From: Selaginella moellendorffii
Lineage: Eukaryota > Streptophyta > Lycopodiopsida > Selaginellales > Selaginellaceae
NCBI RefSeq assembly: GCF_000143415.4
Contig: NW_003314317.1
Location: forward strand, 62,001 to 126,000
Length of the DNA stretch: 64,000 bases
Direction of reading: 5' to 3'
A model generated the notes under the pieces. The model did no database searches, had not been told where the DNA came from, and saw only the letters and a program-made list of their open reading frames with translations. Every line of letters begins with the position of its first letter. Position 1 is the first letter of the stretch. Position numbers and translations under genes: made by a program. Shown here in pieces: positions 1-12,133 of this stretch.

Positions 1-1093
1 TATAAAAATTATGTAGGGATTTTATCTTTGGATGTGTATGCTTACAAGTTTTGCAATCTCTACCTTATTCTCATGGATATTTATAATGAGTTGCTAAAGT
101 TGCAATGTTTTATCAAAGATTTTAGCTCCATGAATGTGCAAAAAAATGCCAAACAAGATTTTCTAGTGATGTTAATTAAAGCCCAGATATTTTTGCCATC
201 AACTTGTCAATAAAGTAGTCAACATAATGATTATTTTTTTCTGAAATTTTTATGTAGAAGGATGTGTCATCTGTTGTAAGGCTTGGTCCATCCATGTTGA
301 TCACCGAGAAATTGGATGCAGTCGGCCCTCCGATAGGAAAGCTGTTCTGGGCCATGCTTACGGCCCAGATCTTGTTGTTTCCCTAGTTGTCAGCTTTCAG
401 TGGTGGCTACTTCTTGGCCTGTGCTCCGTGATTGTGCTGCTTTCAGTAAGGCTAGAGCTCGCTTCTGCTTCTGGAGCTTTTGCAAGGGTTTCTACATCGT
501 CCAGTTTGGCATGAAGTTTGAGAAAGGCCTCATCTAGTGTGTGTCCAAGGGGGTCCTCCTCGGTCTTTTTCTGTCTCTTTGCTTTGCTGGCTGGGCTGGA
601 CGCCTACAGTCTTGTTTCTGCCTCTGATGGCTGTGCTTTTCAATGTGGTCGTGGCGTGTGCTCTGCTGCCGTGGATGATTCGTTGATGTTCCACAAGCGC
701 CAATTGCTGGTGAAAGTCTTCGAGATGTTTAGATACTGCGGTGCATAAGTGTACTTGCCCATGGTGGTCTAGCTCTTTGTCGAACTTCAACTGTTACCAC
801 CACGGACCTGGTGTTTGTGGAGATGATTCGTCCTAAGTTGCAGAGTTTTGCTGTTTCGACATCCAGATTGCTCTCATTTGCCAAGAACTCACTATTTAGA
901 GCTGTATTGCGGAGGGATTGTGGATGTGGAACTCGTCTCTCGTGGTCTCATTTCCTCTCGATTGAATCGTCTGGAAATGTTCTCTCTATAAATCCCGTGT
1001 AGTGACGTGTGGCCACCTGGCAATGGAAGATACTTTGAATATGCTTTCTTATTTTGCTGCCTCGATGCCGCGTCTGCTGGCTAGGTTTTGGCG
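1..1093. other. Unassigned 5' flank, possible old retroelement scrap
   Basis: No gene can be supported here. The first 210 bases read weakly on the + strand as a hydrophobic, Leu/Ile-rich stretch that could be the remains of a Copia-type gag, but there is no diagnostic motif. Bases 290-1000 have open stretches on both strands without recognisable domains. The last 90 bases presumably hold the promoter and 5' UTR of the gene starting at 1094. Low confidence throughout. Confidence 0.25.
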
Positions 1094-4000
1094 ATGGCGC
1101 GTTCTTCGACCGATCGGAGGGCGGGAGCGCTGGGAGATTTCGATGCGCTCCCGGATGAGCTGCTGTGCTCGGTGCTTGGATTGCTGGAGCCGCGCGACAT
1201 TGGCGCCATGGCGTGTGTTAGCAGGTATGAAGTGACTGAGCTCTAGGCTCTAGCTCTAGCTTGATCTGTCCCGGTGTTTCAGTGTGTTCTATGTACTGTG
1301 CAATGAGGAGCCGCTGTGGATGCGGATTTGCCTGTCGAACCGAGAGCGCGTCGATTCTCTCGTTTACAAGGGCTCTTGGAAGAGGACTGCTATGAAAAAC
1401 AAGTATGTTTGCATGCACTTTTTTTCCGTTTTGTGTTCGCTAAAGTGCTTGGTTTTCTCATAGAACTGGAAAACTCAATGGCAAAATCGAGCAGCTACAA
1501 TTCAATGGTGGGGTTTTCTTCCATCTCTTCAAAGCTTGCTAAAGCTTGTTCTTACCTTTGTCCACAGGTTTCACCTCCTTATACCTTTATCGAAGGTGGT
1601 ATCGGTGCCATATGTCGCTCGAGAATTTCTTCTACGACGCTGGAGCTATTGAAAGACGGAAGGAACTCTCCTATGATGTCTTTGTACAAAACTACGATGT
1701 TCAGAAACCTGTATGTTTCGGTGAGTGTCCCTGCCGACAGAAATTCTCACAGATTTTCTTTTATGCATCAGGTTCTCTTGACTGATCTGGCTGAGGACTG
1801 GCCTGCGAGACGAACTTGGACGATAGACCAACTTGTCCATCGCTACGGTGACTCCGAGTTCAAAGTTTCTCAATCATACGGGCAAAGGATACGCATGACG
1901 CTGAAAGATTATGCTGATTATACGAGGTCCCAACATGATGAAGATCCGCTGTATATATTTGACTCTTCTGTAAGTTCTTGTATTCGAGTGGCAGTTCAGA
2001 TATTTACTGCTGCTCGCTGTGCAGTTCGGTGAATCTACTCCGGGTCTCCTAGAAGATTATACAGTACCATATTTGTTCAAGGAAGATTTATTCTCCGTTC
2101 TAAGTCCATCGCAGCGTCCACCATACAGGTGGCTTGTTATTGGTCCCTCTAGATCGGGTGCTAATTGGCACGTCGACCCTGCTCTTACAAGCGCCTGGAA
2201 CGCACTTTTATCTGGGAGAAAGAGGTACAATTACCGTTGTGTATGAAGATGATCCATGAACTGCAATTGATTGAACAGATGGGCATTTTATCCTCCTGGG
2301 AGAGTACCACCCGGTGTGTTCGTTGATGTGAACGAAGACGACGGAGAAATTCATTATGATGGTCCAACATCTCTTCAGGTACATGGAACTTGTTACGGAT
2401 TGTGTTTACAGCGTTTTCTGCAGTGGTGGATGGATGTTTATCCTTCTCTGGATAACGACAGCAAGCCTTTGGAGTGCACACAACATCCCGGGGAGACGAT
2501 CTTTGTTCCCAGTGGCTGGTGGCATTGCGTGCTGAATATCGACGAGACAGTTGCCGTCACGCAAAACTTTGTGAACAGCAGGAACATGGAGCTTGTATGC
2601 ATCGACATGGCGCCGGGGTTTCATCACAGAGGTGTTGCTCGTGCTGGTCTTTTGGCATTGGACGATGATGAGTTTGAAGGCGAACATGATTTTACAAATC
2701 CAGAGTTTCTGAAGAAACACATAGGCCCGCACCCTGATCACTTTTTATCCGAAACCAGCGCCGATGGAATGCTGAACAAAAGAGATTTCCGTGACTGGCT
2801 TCGAAAACTTCAAGTTGAGAGGCCTGATTTAAGACATCAAATTTGGAAGGTAAGTTTTTCAATCGTGTTTCAGTCAGTATAAACTCTAGCTGTATTGTTC
2901 GTCCTTGTGAAACAGTGTGCTTGTCTAGCTATCGATGCAGATACATGGCAAAGAAGATTAAGCAGCATCTGCAATGCGCACGACTTCTATTTCAAGGAAG
3001 ATCAGCACATTCCTGTTGGTCATGGCAGTAGCCCGGTAAGTAAGCTGAGCATCTTCGTTATTGCCAAAGCTGATTGACTTTGCAGGTTTACCTGCTTGAT
3101 GAGTATGCAATCAAGATTTATATACACGAGGACGGAATTGTCACTGCCTTGCAAGAGATTGACCACGAGGTACTTGGTTTTATCGTATTTCGGTTTTTTT
3201 TTTACTCTTTTCTACATGTAGCTCCAATTTTATGCTTTACTTCGAGAAAGCGCATCGCCCTTGGCTGAACATGTTCCGGCTGTTATTGCCAAAGGCATTG
3301 TTTACGAAGAAGGTGAACTTTTCAGAGCAGTTCCTTCTGTCGACAGTGGTGAAATACTTTCAACTGGAATGTCTATGGTAAGCTCCAAAGACAGCCGAGC
3401 ATTTTGGCCATACATTGTCACAAGGCGATGCCCGGGACAAAACTTAGCTCATTGGTAAGTCCAGTATTTCGTCGATTCGTTTTGCTGTAAGTTGTTTTCT
3501 TTGGCAGTCGAGGCATGATGAAGGACGATGATTACATTGATCTAGCATCTTTTCTTGGCTGTCAATTACGGCACCTTCACACACTGTCGCTTCCGATGAA
3601 GGAAGAGCCCGTCCTCGGTATGCCCGACGTACCGCAAGAATGGACACACTTTGTGAGCATGCTTAGGCAGCATCGGCAAACACTTGCGAAACGTCTCAAG
3701 GAGTGGTAAATCTAAAGTCACGCCGGTTCTTGTTGTCTTCGCTAACTTCAACGCCATCTTCCAGGGGCTCGGTGCCGCGGCATTTGCTAGAAAAAGTCGA
3801 GGATTACGTCCCCAAGGATCCTGTCGTGCTTATAGGCGTTGCGAAGGTACCCAGGCTTTCTCGTATTAACTTGTGGGAAACGACAGCCTCATCTAATTTG
3901 ATGCTTCTCCGTCACCGCGCAGGTTGAGAATGGCGCCGCTGTGCCGTCGCGCAGCGCGGCTTGGCTTCACATGGACATTATGGAAGACAACATCCAGATG

Positions 4001-4503
4001 GTCCCTCACGCCAGTTTGGACGGCTTCCAAAACGATAGACGAGCGATGCAGGCGAGATACATCTTCGACTTCGGCGACCTCCGACGCGGTAAGGCTCTTC
4101 CCACTTTCGCTTGTCGATGCCCGTTTCTGACGATGCCAGCCTCGGCAACTTCGCAAAAACAGGGGATCCCCTCTACGAGCTGGTCCCGCTGTTCACGGAC
4201 GTCCTGGAGGCCAATGTGGAGCTCCTGGAGCACTTTCTCGAGTCCTACAAGCTCGACCTCGCGGTGGAGGGCGTGCGAACTTCGTATCGAGCAATGTGAG
4301 TCGCCATTAACTCTCTGCTGGAAAGCGCTTTGATTCCAGGCTGACGCGATCGATGCTGGTTCTTTATTCTTGCTACCAGGTGCTATTGTTTACTGTACAA
4401 ATACGACGCAATGGAGGCCATATTCCGTGGCAGCAAAGAGCTGCGCATGGTGGAATCATGGCATGAGCTGGAGCTCATTCTCTGGGGCATGCTCAACGAA
4501 TAG
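1094..4503 (+). CDS. JMJ21: F-box / JmjC / kinase-like three-domain protein (JMJ21-like)
   Basis: Sixteen exons joined at GT-AG sites: 1094-1224, 1283-1402, 1464-1507, 1568-1710, 1772-1969, 2025-2224, 2279-2378, 2424-2849, 2916-3035, 3086-3169, 3222-3454, 3508-3705, 3765-3846, 3923-4088, 4163-4295, 4380-4503. They give 833 residues. An F-box lies at about residues 12-60 (LPDELLCSVLGLLEPRDIG). A JmjC domain follows, with all three iron ligands: His261 and Asp263 in WHVDPALTSAWN, and His346 in GWWHC. This predicts a 2-oxoglutarate/Fe(II) oxygenase of the JMJD6-like class acting in an SCF-type context. The C-terminal third carries an APH/choline-kinase-like signature: a Lys in YAIKIY near 504, HMDIMEDN near 709-716 and IFDFGD near 740-745. 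Domain order resembles Arabidopsis At1g78280. Substrate is unknown. The start is the first ATG in frame with the F-box. Individual splice sites are inferred. Confidence 0.88.
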
Positions 4504-6862
4504 ACAAAGGCCGTGCTCGTGGGGACCATGGAAGTCGTGTGTGTGGGGTGACGTCAGCGGCACACGTGGAGTGACGCGTGGCGGGGTTGGGGTTTAAGCA
4601 CCAGACAATCACAAGACAACGCAGCTTTTAAGAAGAGAAAACGAGACCCCGTTCCATCCAATCCACCATCGAGGAAGAGGGAGGAAAGACATCTCCGGCA
4701 TGGACTAATATATATATATATGTATAGATATCAAAGATGGAGCTATCAATCACCAGTGGCACCACCGAACAATGACACACGAAGAGAGGAAGAAGAAAAA
4801 TAAACATTGATATCAAGAGCAAAGATTGCACAGCTCTTTGAAGTGGACACGGGCCAATCCAAGCAATTTGCTGACCTCTCTAGAACTGTGGAGGTGGTGG
4901 AGGTGGTGGAGGTGGTGGTGGTGGTGGTGCTGGGCTCCAAAGTCCAGACTCTCCAGACTCTCCAGAGAAGGAGGGAGGGAGAGAGATAGAGGAGGTCCCA
5001 TCTCTGCAAGCGAAAAATCTTCACGAATCTCGCTCTTGTTGTTGGTGTTGTTGCTATTGCTGCTGCTGCTGCTACGGGTGATGATGGTGGTGATTGATGA
5101 TTTAATTGTTGTTGTGGCTGGTGGCTATTTGTTTGCGCGTGGTAAACTTTCAACGATTTGCCACCGCGAGGACAAAATATGATACTTGTCTTCTGCTAAG
5201 CTAGCAGCTGAATCCTCAATCACAGTACCACAAGATCTCACAACATCAAAGTAAAAATAGAAAACATACTGTATAATTTGGGATAAAGTGGTGTTGTGAT
5301 AGAAGATTGTGTGTGTGTGTGTGTGTGTGTGTTTTCTTGTGCTAGCCTGGAATTTTCTTGTGCATGGAGACTTGTGAATGGCTAGAATCTCTTGCAACCA
5401 CCGACACCGACCTTATTTTAGTTTTTCCCATTTTTCCCCCCTTTTTTTTTCCCCTTCCGCCACTCCAGAGCATTTCCACTCATTTATACACGCACACATG
5501 ACTTGCTGTTGGACGCACAGCCAGCCATTCACGAACGCGATCTACAGGGGGGCGAGAAAAGAAAAGCTCGCCCAATCGCAATAGTTTTACCGAGAAAATC
5601 TGGAGAGCTTGATCCCATCATACTTTCGTCACCCTGTGTATGGCATATGGAACACCTGTGAGATCGGCGATCAAATTGAGAAGATTTTAAGGAGAGAGAG
5701 AGAGAGAGAGAGAGGATTAAATAAGTGTGTGCCTGGAGGGAGGAGCCAGGAGGAGAGATTATTTTATATGCCCAAGCTCTTCCACACAACACTCCGCCGC
5801 GGACCAAAGGCCCGTCCCCTCGCTGGGAATCATGAGGCCGAGTCTCTTTGGACAGAAACCAATAAAGAAAACAACTCCTCCCGCCCCAATGACAGGCGGA
5901 GTTGTAAAAGCGTCCAAAGAAACACATAACGAACAGAGCAGATAGCCAAACTTAACGAAAAAACGGAAAAAAGGAAAAAAAAGAAAAGATAACACGAGAG
6001 AAAGACACACGGCTGTAATCAAACTCAAAGAACGTTTAAGAAGAGACTCCAGTATATACAATTACAAAATCCAATCCAGTTTAGCAGGAAAACCACCCCA
6101 TTGTTTTGTTCTTGAGTGTGTTTTTTTTTTTCTCTCCAGCTTCTCTTCCTGCGCCTCAAGGATGGATGTCTTTGCCAATATACTCGTATGCTTTTTCCTT
6201 CTTTATTACTACTTGGCTGATATAATCAATAAAACTCCCTCTAGAGATGTTACGTATACGTATAAGTATGATGGTGGTGAGCCAAAAAAATTTGAGGAAC
6301 ACGGGAATGAAGATAACGTAACAAGAGAAGAGAACGAAAAAACGAAGAAAAAGAAAAAAAAAAAACAAAAACGAAACCAGGAAGAAGACCGACGAGCAGC
6401 AGTCGCAATCCCAAAAGAAAAGAAGCTTTTTTTTTTTCGCTCTCGAGGGGCGGTGGAGGTGGCCGAGTGTTGCTGAGAGAGATGTGAGTAGTGACAATGA
6501 TGCAACGCAAGATCAGGGGGGGAGAGAGGGAAGAGAGTTCACCGACGGTGTACCTTCTGTTCCCCGTTTTCTCGATTTCATTTTTTCTCTCGAAGTTGAT
6601 GATCGAAGAGGCGGAGGATCTGCTGCTGCTGCTGCTGCTGTTGCTTTGGATCTCTATACAGAATTGATTGATTGATTTTTGTTGCTTGTTGTTAGGCTGT
6701 GCGCGAGAAGAAGAGGACCTGTGTTGTCTCCAGTGTTGTCAAAAACGAAGAGGGTGAGAGGAGCCAACGAACGGGGGGCGGGGATGGAAGCAAGAGACAG
6801 GAAAGAAAAAGAATTTTAAACCCCCGGGATGGATGATGGCTGGATATATAGCGGCGCAGCTG
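4504..6862. other. Intergenic region between convergent genes, rich in simple repeats
   Basis: This holds the 3' ends of the JmjC gene (+) and the Dof gene (-) and no supported coding region. Simple repeats dominate: GGT triplets at about 4890-4930, (GT)n at 5309-5332, (GA)n at 5692-5713, homopurine and homopyrimidine runs at 5420-5460 and 6330-6430, and CTG triplets near 6620-6640. The many open frames across these tracts are low-complexity artefacts. Confidence 0.6.
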
Positions 6863-7180
6863 CTAGAGAAGTTGATGATTCCCTGGTGTTTGATGATGGT
6901 GGTGGTGGTGGTGGTGGTGATGATTCGACCCGCCGTAGGCGTGTAGATCCGACGTCCAGCCACCGTTACTCCAGTACCCCGCAGCGTCACTCCCGCTCTC
7001 GAAGAATGCCTCGGTCGGTGACGGCTGCCACTGATCCGGCGACGAGGAATCGCCCTGTTGGTCGTAGTCACTGGACGAAACATCCCCCGAGCTCTTGCCT
7101 TTGTGGTGGTGGTGGTGGTGCTGCTTCATCTTCTCCACCCCGTGGCTCGCCTCCAAGTCCAGCAGTACGTGATGCCTCCC

Positions 7181-7211
<31 letters not shown>

Positions 7212-8548
7212 CCTTGATCCTGCTCGCTCCCATCCTCGAGCAAAGACACGAGCTTTGGCTGCTGCGGGAACCTCCACATCATCTCGCCGCTACCTCCATT
7301 GAGCCCGAAGTTCTCCACCGGCACGTAAGAGCTCAGCGCCTCGTTCATGGCCGCGTGCGTCCCCATTCCCAGCGAGCCCGGATCGAAGATAGAGTTTATG
7401 TCGCCGCCGGCATCGCCGTGAACCGGCTCCTGTTTGATCGGCGCGCCGGGGAGATTCAACCCAAGCATGCTCGGATCAAACTGCTGTGGATGGCTCCCGA
7501 GCTGTCCAGTCGCCCAGTTTATCGAGATGGGAGGCGCGCCGGAATGGCTCCCAGGGGCTCCGGGGAAAATCCTCGCCACCCCTCCCTCGACCCTGTCAAA
7601 CGCCAAGCTTATCCCGTTGCTCGCCTTGGCCACTTGATCGTACAGCCCCGAGCTCGTCGCCACCGGGAATTCCTGCTGTAGCATACTGCTGCTGCTGGCA
7701 CCGTCGTTCCCCACCATGGCTCCACCCCCTCCCGGAAGACCGCCGCCGCCGTTCGGCTGGCCGGTCTCGTCCGACGAGGCCGCTGGAGGACCCGAATGGT
7801 CCTGCTGCCGTTGCTTGACGCGCTTGTTCTTCCGGCACCCGCCACCCACGGGGACGTTCCTCAGCGCCCCTCCCTTGGTCCAGTAGCGCTTGCAGTTCTT
7901 GCAGAAATGCCGGGGCTGCGTGAGGCTGTAGTTGTTGTAGTAGCAAAACTTGGTGTTCATCGAGTCGCAGCGGGGGCACTTGAGGACTTGATCCGAATGC
8001 GGCTTGAGCCGCCGCTCTTGCTGGCCCGGCTGCTGGTGCTGCTGGTGCTGCTGCCCGGGCCTCGACTGGCAGAGCAACTGATCCGGAGGAGGGGGCTTCA
8101 AGCTGCTGGTGGAGGACGAGACGTCCGTGAGCGATGGCTGCGGGACGACTCCAACGCCAACTCCAACTCCTCCCACCGTGTGGAGAAGGGGCGCCTGTTG
8201 CGATCCATCAAAGCCTGACGAGTCCCCCACCTGATCCCGACCATAATTGCTCAACAGCATGACACCACCACCACCACCGGACCAAGCTCGTCCAAAATTC
8301 CTGCCTTTGATGATGCCTGGTTGTCCGATCAAGAAGCTCTCACACCCTGCGATCACAGGAGAAGAAAAACGAGAGAGACAAAACCATTAGCACAGCGGAT
8401 GATGATCCAATTTTAAAGATTTTAAAGAAGCCAAGCGAGCCATGGATCTAAAAGCATGCAAAGCTCCCATGCAACCATCCTTTGGAGAAAATGCGGCATT
8501 TAGAGGAGAGTGTTCTTTACCCTGTGATGGGCGATGATCAAACTGCAT
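6863..8548 (-). CDS. Dof-type zinc-finger transcription factor
   Basis: Two exons are read on the - strand, 8548-8521 and 8346-6863, with a GT-AG intron of 174 bp, giving 503 residues. The short first exon encodes MQFDHRPSQ and splices in phase to the long exon. A tiny first exon is common in plant Dof genes. The Dof domain lies at about residues 131-185, with the CX2C...CX2C core seen as [19 protein letters not shown] and [14 protein letters not shown], followed by the basic tail [13 protein letters not shown]. It should bind AAAG-core sites in the nucleus. The rest is low-complexity: Gln-rich before the finger, a poly-Gly run, and His tracts near the C-terminus, which ends shortly after an 11-His run. 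These tracts are encoded by the triplet repeats visible at 6897-6925 and 7183-7213. The exact subgroup was not determined. Confidence 0.9.
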
Positions 8549-9500
8549 GAAGATCACGATCGAGGACGCTCTTCTTCTCGTTGCCGTGCTCCTGCCCTGT
8601 GATCTCCCCCTTGAAAACTATCATTGCCCGAGAGAGGTGTGTGAGAGAGAGAGAGATCGAAGAAATTAAACCACCAATTTGCGCCTACCACTCTCCTCCT
8701 CTTCGCGAGAATTCCCTGCTGCCTTGGCTGCCCGGACAGATAATCAAATAATTCGCATACGGAATGGCGTACGGCATTGCGTCTGGGAGCCGGATTTCGC
8801 CATTGGAGCGAGCGCTTGACCGATCCCCAATCCCTGCGAGCGCAAATCGTCCCCCACTACCGATGATCAATGCGTTGACGAGAGGCCTCGCAAATCTGCG
8901 GTGCCCGCCCGGCAATGCAACAATCTTTCGCTGCTCTGCCCCGCCTGTGCAATCCCCGCGCCGAGATCCAAGATGTCTCGATCAAGAACACTGGATGGAG
9001 CTGGAGCTCGAGGACGCATCTTCATCGATCACGTCCACTTCATCGCAGAATCATAATATCCGCCACAGCCGAGCAGCACACGCAAGAGATGTGCCTGCGT
9101 GTTCTATCTAAGCCGAGGCTTTTGCTTTCTCCCCTTTCTTTTCCCTCCACACAGAGATTTCCACTCTCCCTCTCTCCTCACACGAATGCCTGTCGCATCG
9201 ATCCAAGCCGAGGAGCGCCCTACCTAGCTAAGATCATCCTCGCACACGCTGAATTGGCCACGGCCGATGATCTTGGAAAGATCGACGAGAAGATCACTAA
9301 ACGGCAATTCCCGACGACTCCTCCAACGATCAAGTGGGAAATCCAAGGGAGCGATGGGAAAAAGATCGCCACGGAGCTACCGGAGCGCGATATTTCGATC
9401 GATAACGATAGAAGAAGAGAGAGAGAGCGCAGCCGCCAGGCGCTACTAGGCTTTTCCTCCCTGATCCTCGATTTTCACAATGCGAGACCTAGCAGCGCCC
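8549..9500 (-). promoter_or_regulatory. 5' UTR and promoter region of the Dof gene (inferred)
   Basis: This is the sequence upstream of the Dof start on the - strand. It contains a (GA)n tract at about 8642-8656 and a second purine repeat at 9414-9427. No open frame here has a recognisable domain. No TATA box was assigned with confidence. Confidence 0.35.
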
Positions 9501-11280
9501 TGGAGTAGCTCGCGCTCGCCATTTTTCTTCCCCCAAGAACCCTCTCCCACAAATCTCTAGGGTTCTTCCTGGCACACCAGACAAAGCACCAAGCTCTGGA
9601 CAATGGGGCAATTTGCCCGATCCCAGCAAATGCCCTAAGGGGATTACAAAAAACCCGATCACGCCAGTGCCAGGTGTGAACACGTCTACGATAGTGTCTG
9701 GGCCGGACGCCAATGAAAGACGCCTGCTGCTGGTCTGAAGAGGGAGAGCGCGGAAGAGAACCATGCCGATGCCGTGGAGCAAATGGGAGCGTTGGATCTC
9801 GACGCGGGAGATTGCACGAGAACGAATGGACGAGGGAGAGGGCAGGCGTGGGCTGATGCCGGTCGTTGGATGCGACACATCGGGGCCGTCGGGTGTGGAG
9901 GATATTTGGGCCTGGGACACGCGTCAGCCGCTGAGAGGCAGCGTGCGAGAGGGCCCGGTTCCCCAGGCCCCGACACCGCATTATCTCGCGACGCACACAT
10001 ACACACACAAATATCGTACGGTAAATTTCGGCAACAAAAGAAAAATGGTTTATAAAGTTTAAAAATGCGAAACAGAAATTCAGAAATGCATGTGTCTGGA
10101 AATAAATAAAGGTTTTTTAAGCTGGCGGGAAATTGTTTTTCTACAATGGAATGTTGTGTTGGAGCGGGCGATGGTGGGGTGTGGGCCGCCACCGCGAGCG
10201 TACACGCGTCATGCAGGCCACTCCCGGCCGTACAGTTATCCCCCGCATATTTTTTAGGGTTCTTCCGTGGCTCCGGAGAACGCAGGTGAAGGCTTTGAAT
10301 TTTGGTCTACTTCCCATCGTCACATTGACTTCCAGGTCGTGAAACAGATTTTCTTCCAGCTGAATCCCAAAAGGACGGTTACCTGTAACCCCAAGGCAAT
10401 AAGAAACAAAAGACCAGAGAATTCATCCTTGAAGAGCCTCGTCTCCGGTGAAGCCTAAGTAAAAGCAAGCTTTGACAATAAAGAGTCTATTTCACTAGAT
10501 TCAACGTGCACGCGTTAAAATGTTTTGTAGCTCAGCTGGCCAGGTGAGTTGGATTGCTCCAAGATACCATTTGTGTTTTACGGGTCTCAAGGTTGTGACA
10601 TCAGGTGGAAAAACCACATTTTTTTCAAGGAACGCAAAGCTTTCCTTGAAAGATAGGCAAGTTTGTGCCTTTACAAATTACAAAAGAAAAGAAAAAACAA
10701 ACTATTAGGAGAGTCTGCTACTTCCTTTTGAGAGGTTTTCTCCATTTGGATAGCTTATGTTGTAATAATTTGTAGATCCAGATTCTGAAGTCCTATAATT
10801 TTGATAGTATTGTTAGAATTTTGGCTATCACCGCCAAGCTTTTTTACAAAGGATAACTCTGACTTGGCAGTTCTTGCCGAGTATACGATCCTCTAACAAT
10901 AGTAGCAGCAGCACAAGGGGCACCTAGGGCCTGCAGCATAGTTGTGCAATATAGTAGCTTATAGCACACAACGTTCTTCGCAAATGCTTTGCTAGGATCC
11001 ACGATCATTGCAGGGCATGTCGGGGTGTGCAGGAGGTTGCTGCGCTGCCATTATAAACAATTGCATAGGCATATGTTGCTCTTTTCTGTAGATTTTGGTC
11101 TATCACTCCACTGCCAATCCAAGCAGAATGATCTGGGGGCACATATTCTTCCTGGAGTCGTGGTGACTATCAAACTATCCTTCTTTCTGTTGTGCACACA
11201 AAACAAAAGAATGGGGTATTGTTTTAGATGTTCAGGATGATAATTTGCCTCTGCCTATCGTTGTCATTACATTAGCTTCT
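9501..11280. other. Intergenic, no gene recognised
   Basis: Moderately GC-rich to about 10250, then balanced composition. Open frames at 9475-10060 on both strands overlap each other and show no family signature. A tRNA-like segment at about 10515-10705 is listed separately. Confidence 0.4.
10515..10705 (+). repeat. Possible tRNA-derived SINE-like segment
   Basis: It starts with TAGCTCAGCTGG, which matches the tRNA A-box/D-arm consensus. About 55 bases later comes GGTTGTGACATC, a degenerate B-box. The segment ends in an A-rich tail (AAAAGAAAAGAAAAAAC at about 10680). A tRNA-like head, a unique body and an A-rich tail in about 190 bp fit a SINE. No clear target duplication was found and the B-box is imperfect, so chance is possible. 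Confidence 0.28.
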
Positions 11281-12087
11281 TAATTCAGATTTTCATCAGA
11301 CTAGTTATTTAAAATTGATGTCAATCCAAAATATGTTCTAATATTGTAATTTTGATTATTTTTAACGTCAAGTAAAAATAAAATTTCAACCATTATATAA
11401 AAATAACATTACTTGTATTAAATTTTAGTTATATTACTACTATAATTTTTATAGGTAATAATAAGAAAATAATCTTTACAATTTTAAAAAGTACAAAAAT
11501 TTTATTTAGTTAGTTTATTGAAACTTTGAAGTTTTTTGATAAACCCATTTTCTATTGACCCAATCATATTGATTTCTTTATGTTCTCACTAACAAATTGC
11601 ATCCTCAATTACAAAAAACTTGAAGCTATGTATCAAAATATATTAAAATTATGATAATAAATAGATATTAATTTAACTTTAGAAAAAATATTTTTTAATT
11701 TATAGAAATTCTATAAATTCTATATTATTAAATAAATATAGTTAGCATATCTAACATTTACTATTAAAATGATTAAATAGTCTTCAAAATGTCAATAAAA
11801 TGAATATTTTAGAACTCTAACATAAAAGTTAAATTCTATAAATAAAAATTTATTATAGTGATTATATTTATAAAATTCATCCTCTTTGAATCATTGAGCA
11901 ATAGTTTCAATCTAGAGTAAATAATTGCATAACAATAAAGCTTGCTGTGGTGAGTTTCAATGTCAACTTGAACTAAATATTCATCTCTTTTAAGAAAAAA
12001 TATTATTTCTATATATAGTAATTTATTTTGAAAATATTGTGATATCTGTGATATATATATGTATTTATGTATGTATGTATGTGTGTG

Positions 12088-12133
<46 letters not shown>

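Noticed and set aside
3378-3384. GTAAGC considered as an extra intron donor in the JmjC gene
   Set aside because: The reading continues in frame through it to the TVTRRCPGQNLAH-type segment and no matching acceptor improves the protein.
4746-5397. Several open frames on both strands, one with His-rich and one with Trp/Val repeats
   Set aside because: They are readings of GGT, GT and other simple repeats between two convergent genes, overlap on both strands and show no domain.
6156-6510. Four overlapping frames of about 100 codons with Phe/Lys-rich sequence
   Set aside because: Produced by A/T and purine runs in the Dof 3' flank. No family signature.
7058-7681. 207-codon + strand frame opposite the Dof gene
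   Set aside because: It is a shadow of the GC-rich Dof coding strand. The - strand reading has the conserved zinc finger.
9475-10192. Long frames of 143-177 codons on the - strand
   Set aside because: Frames overlap one another, have Arg/Pro/Ser-rich random composition and no domain. GC-rich non-coding DNA gives such frames often.
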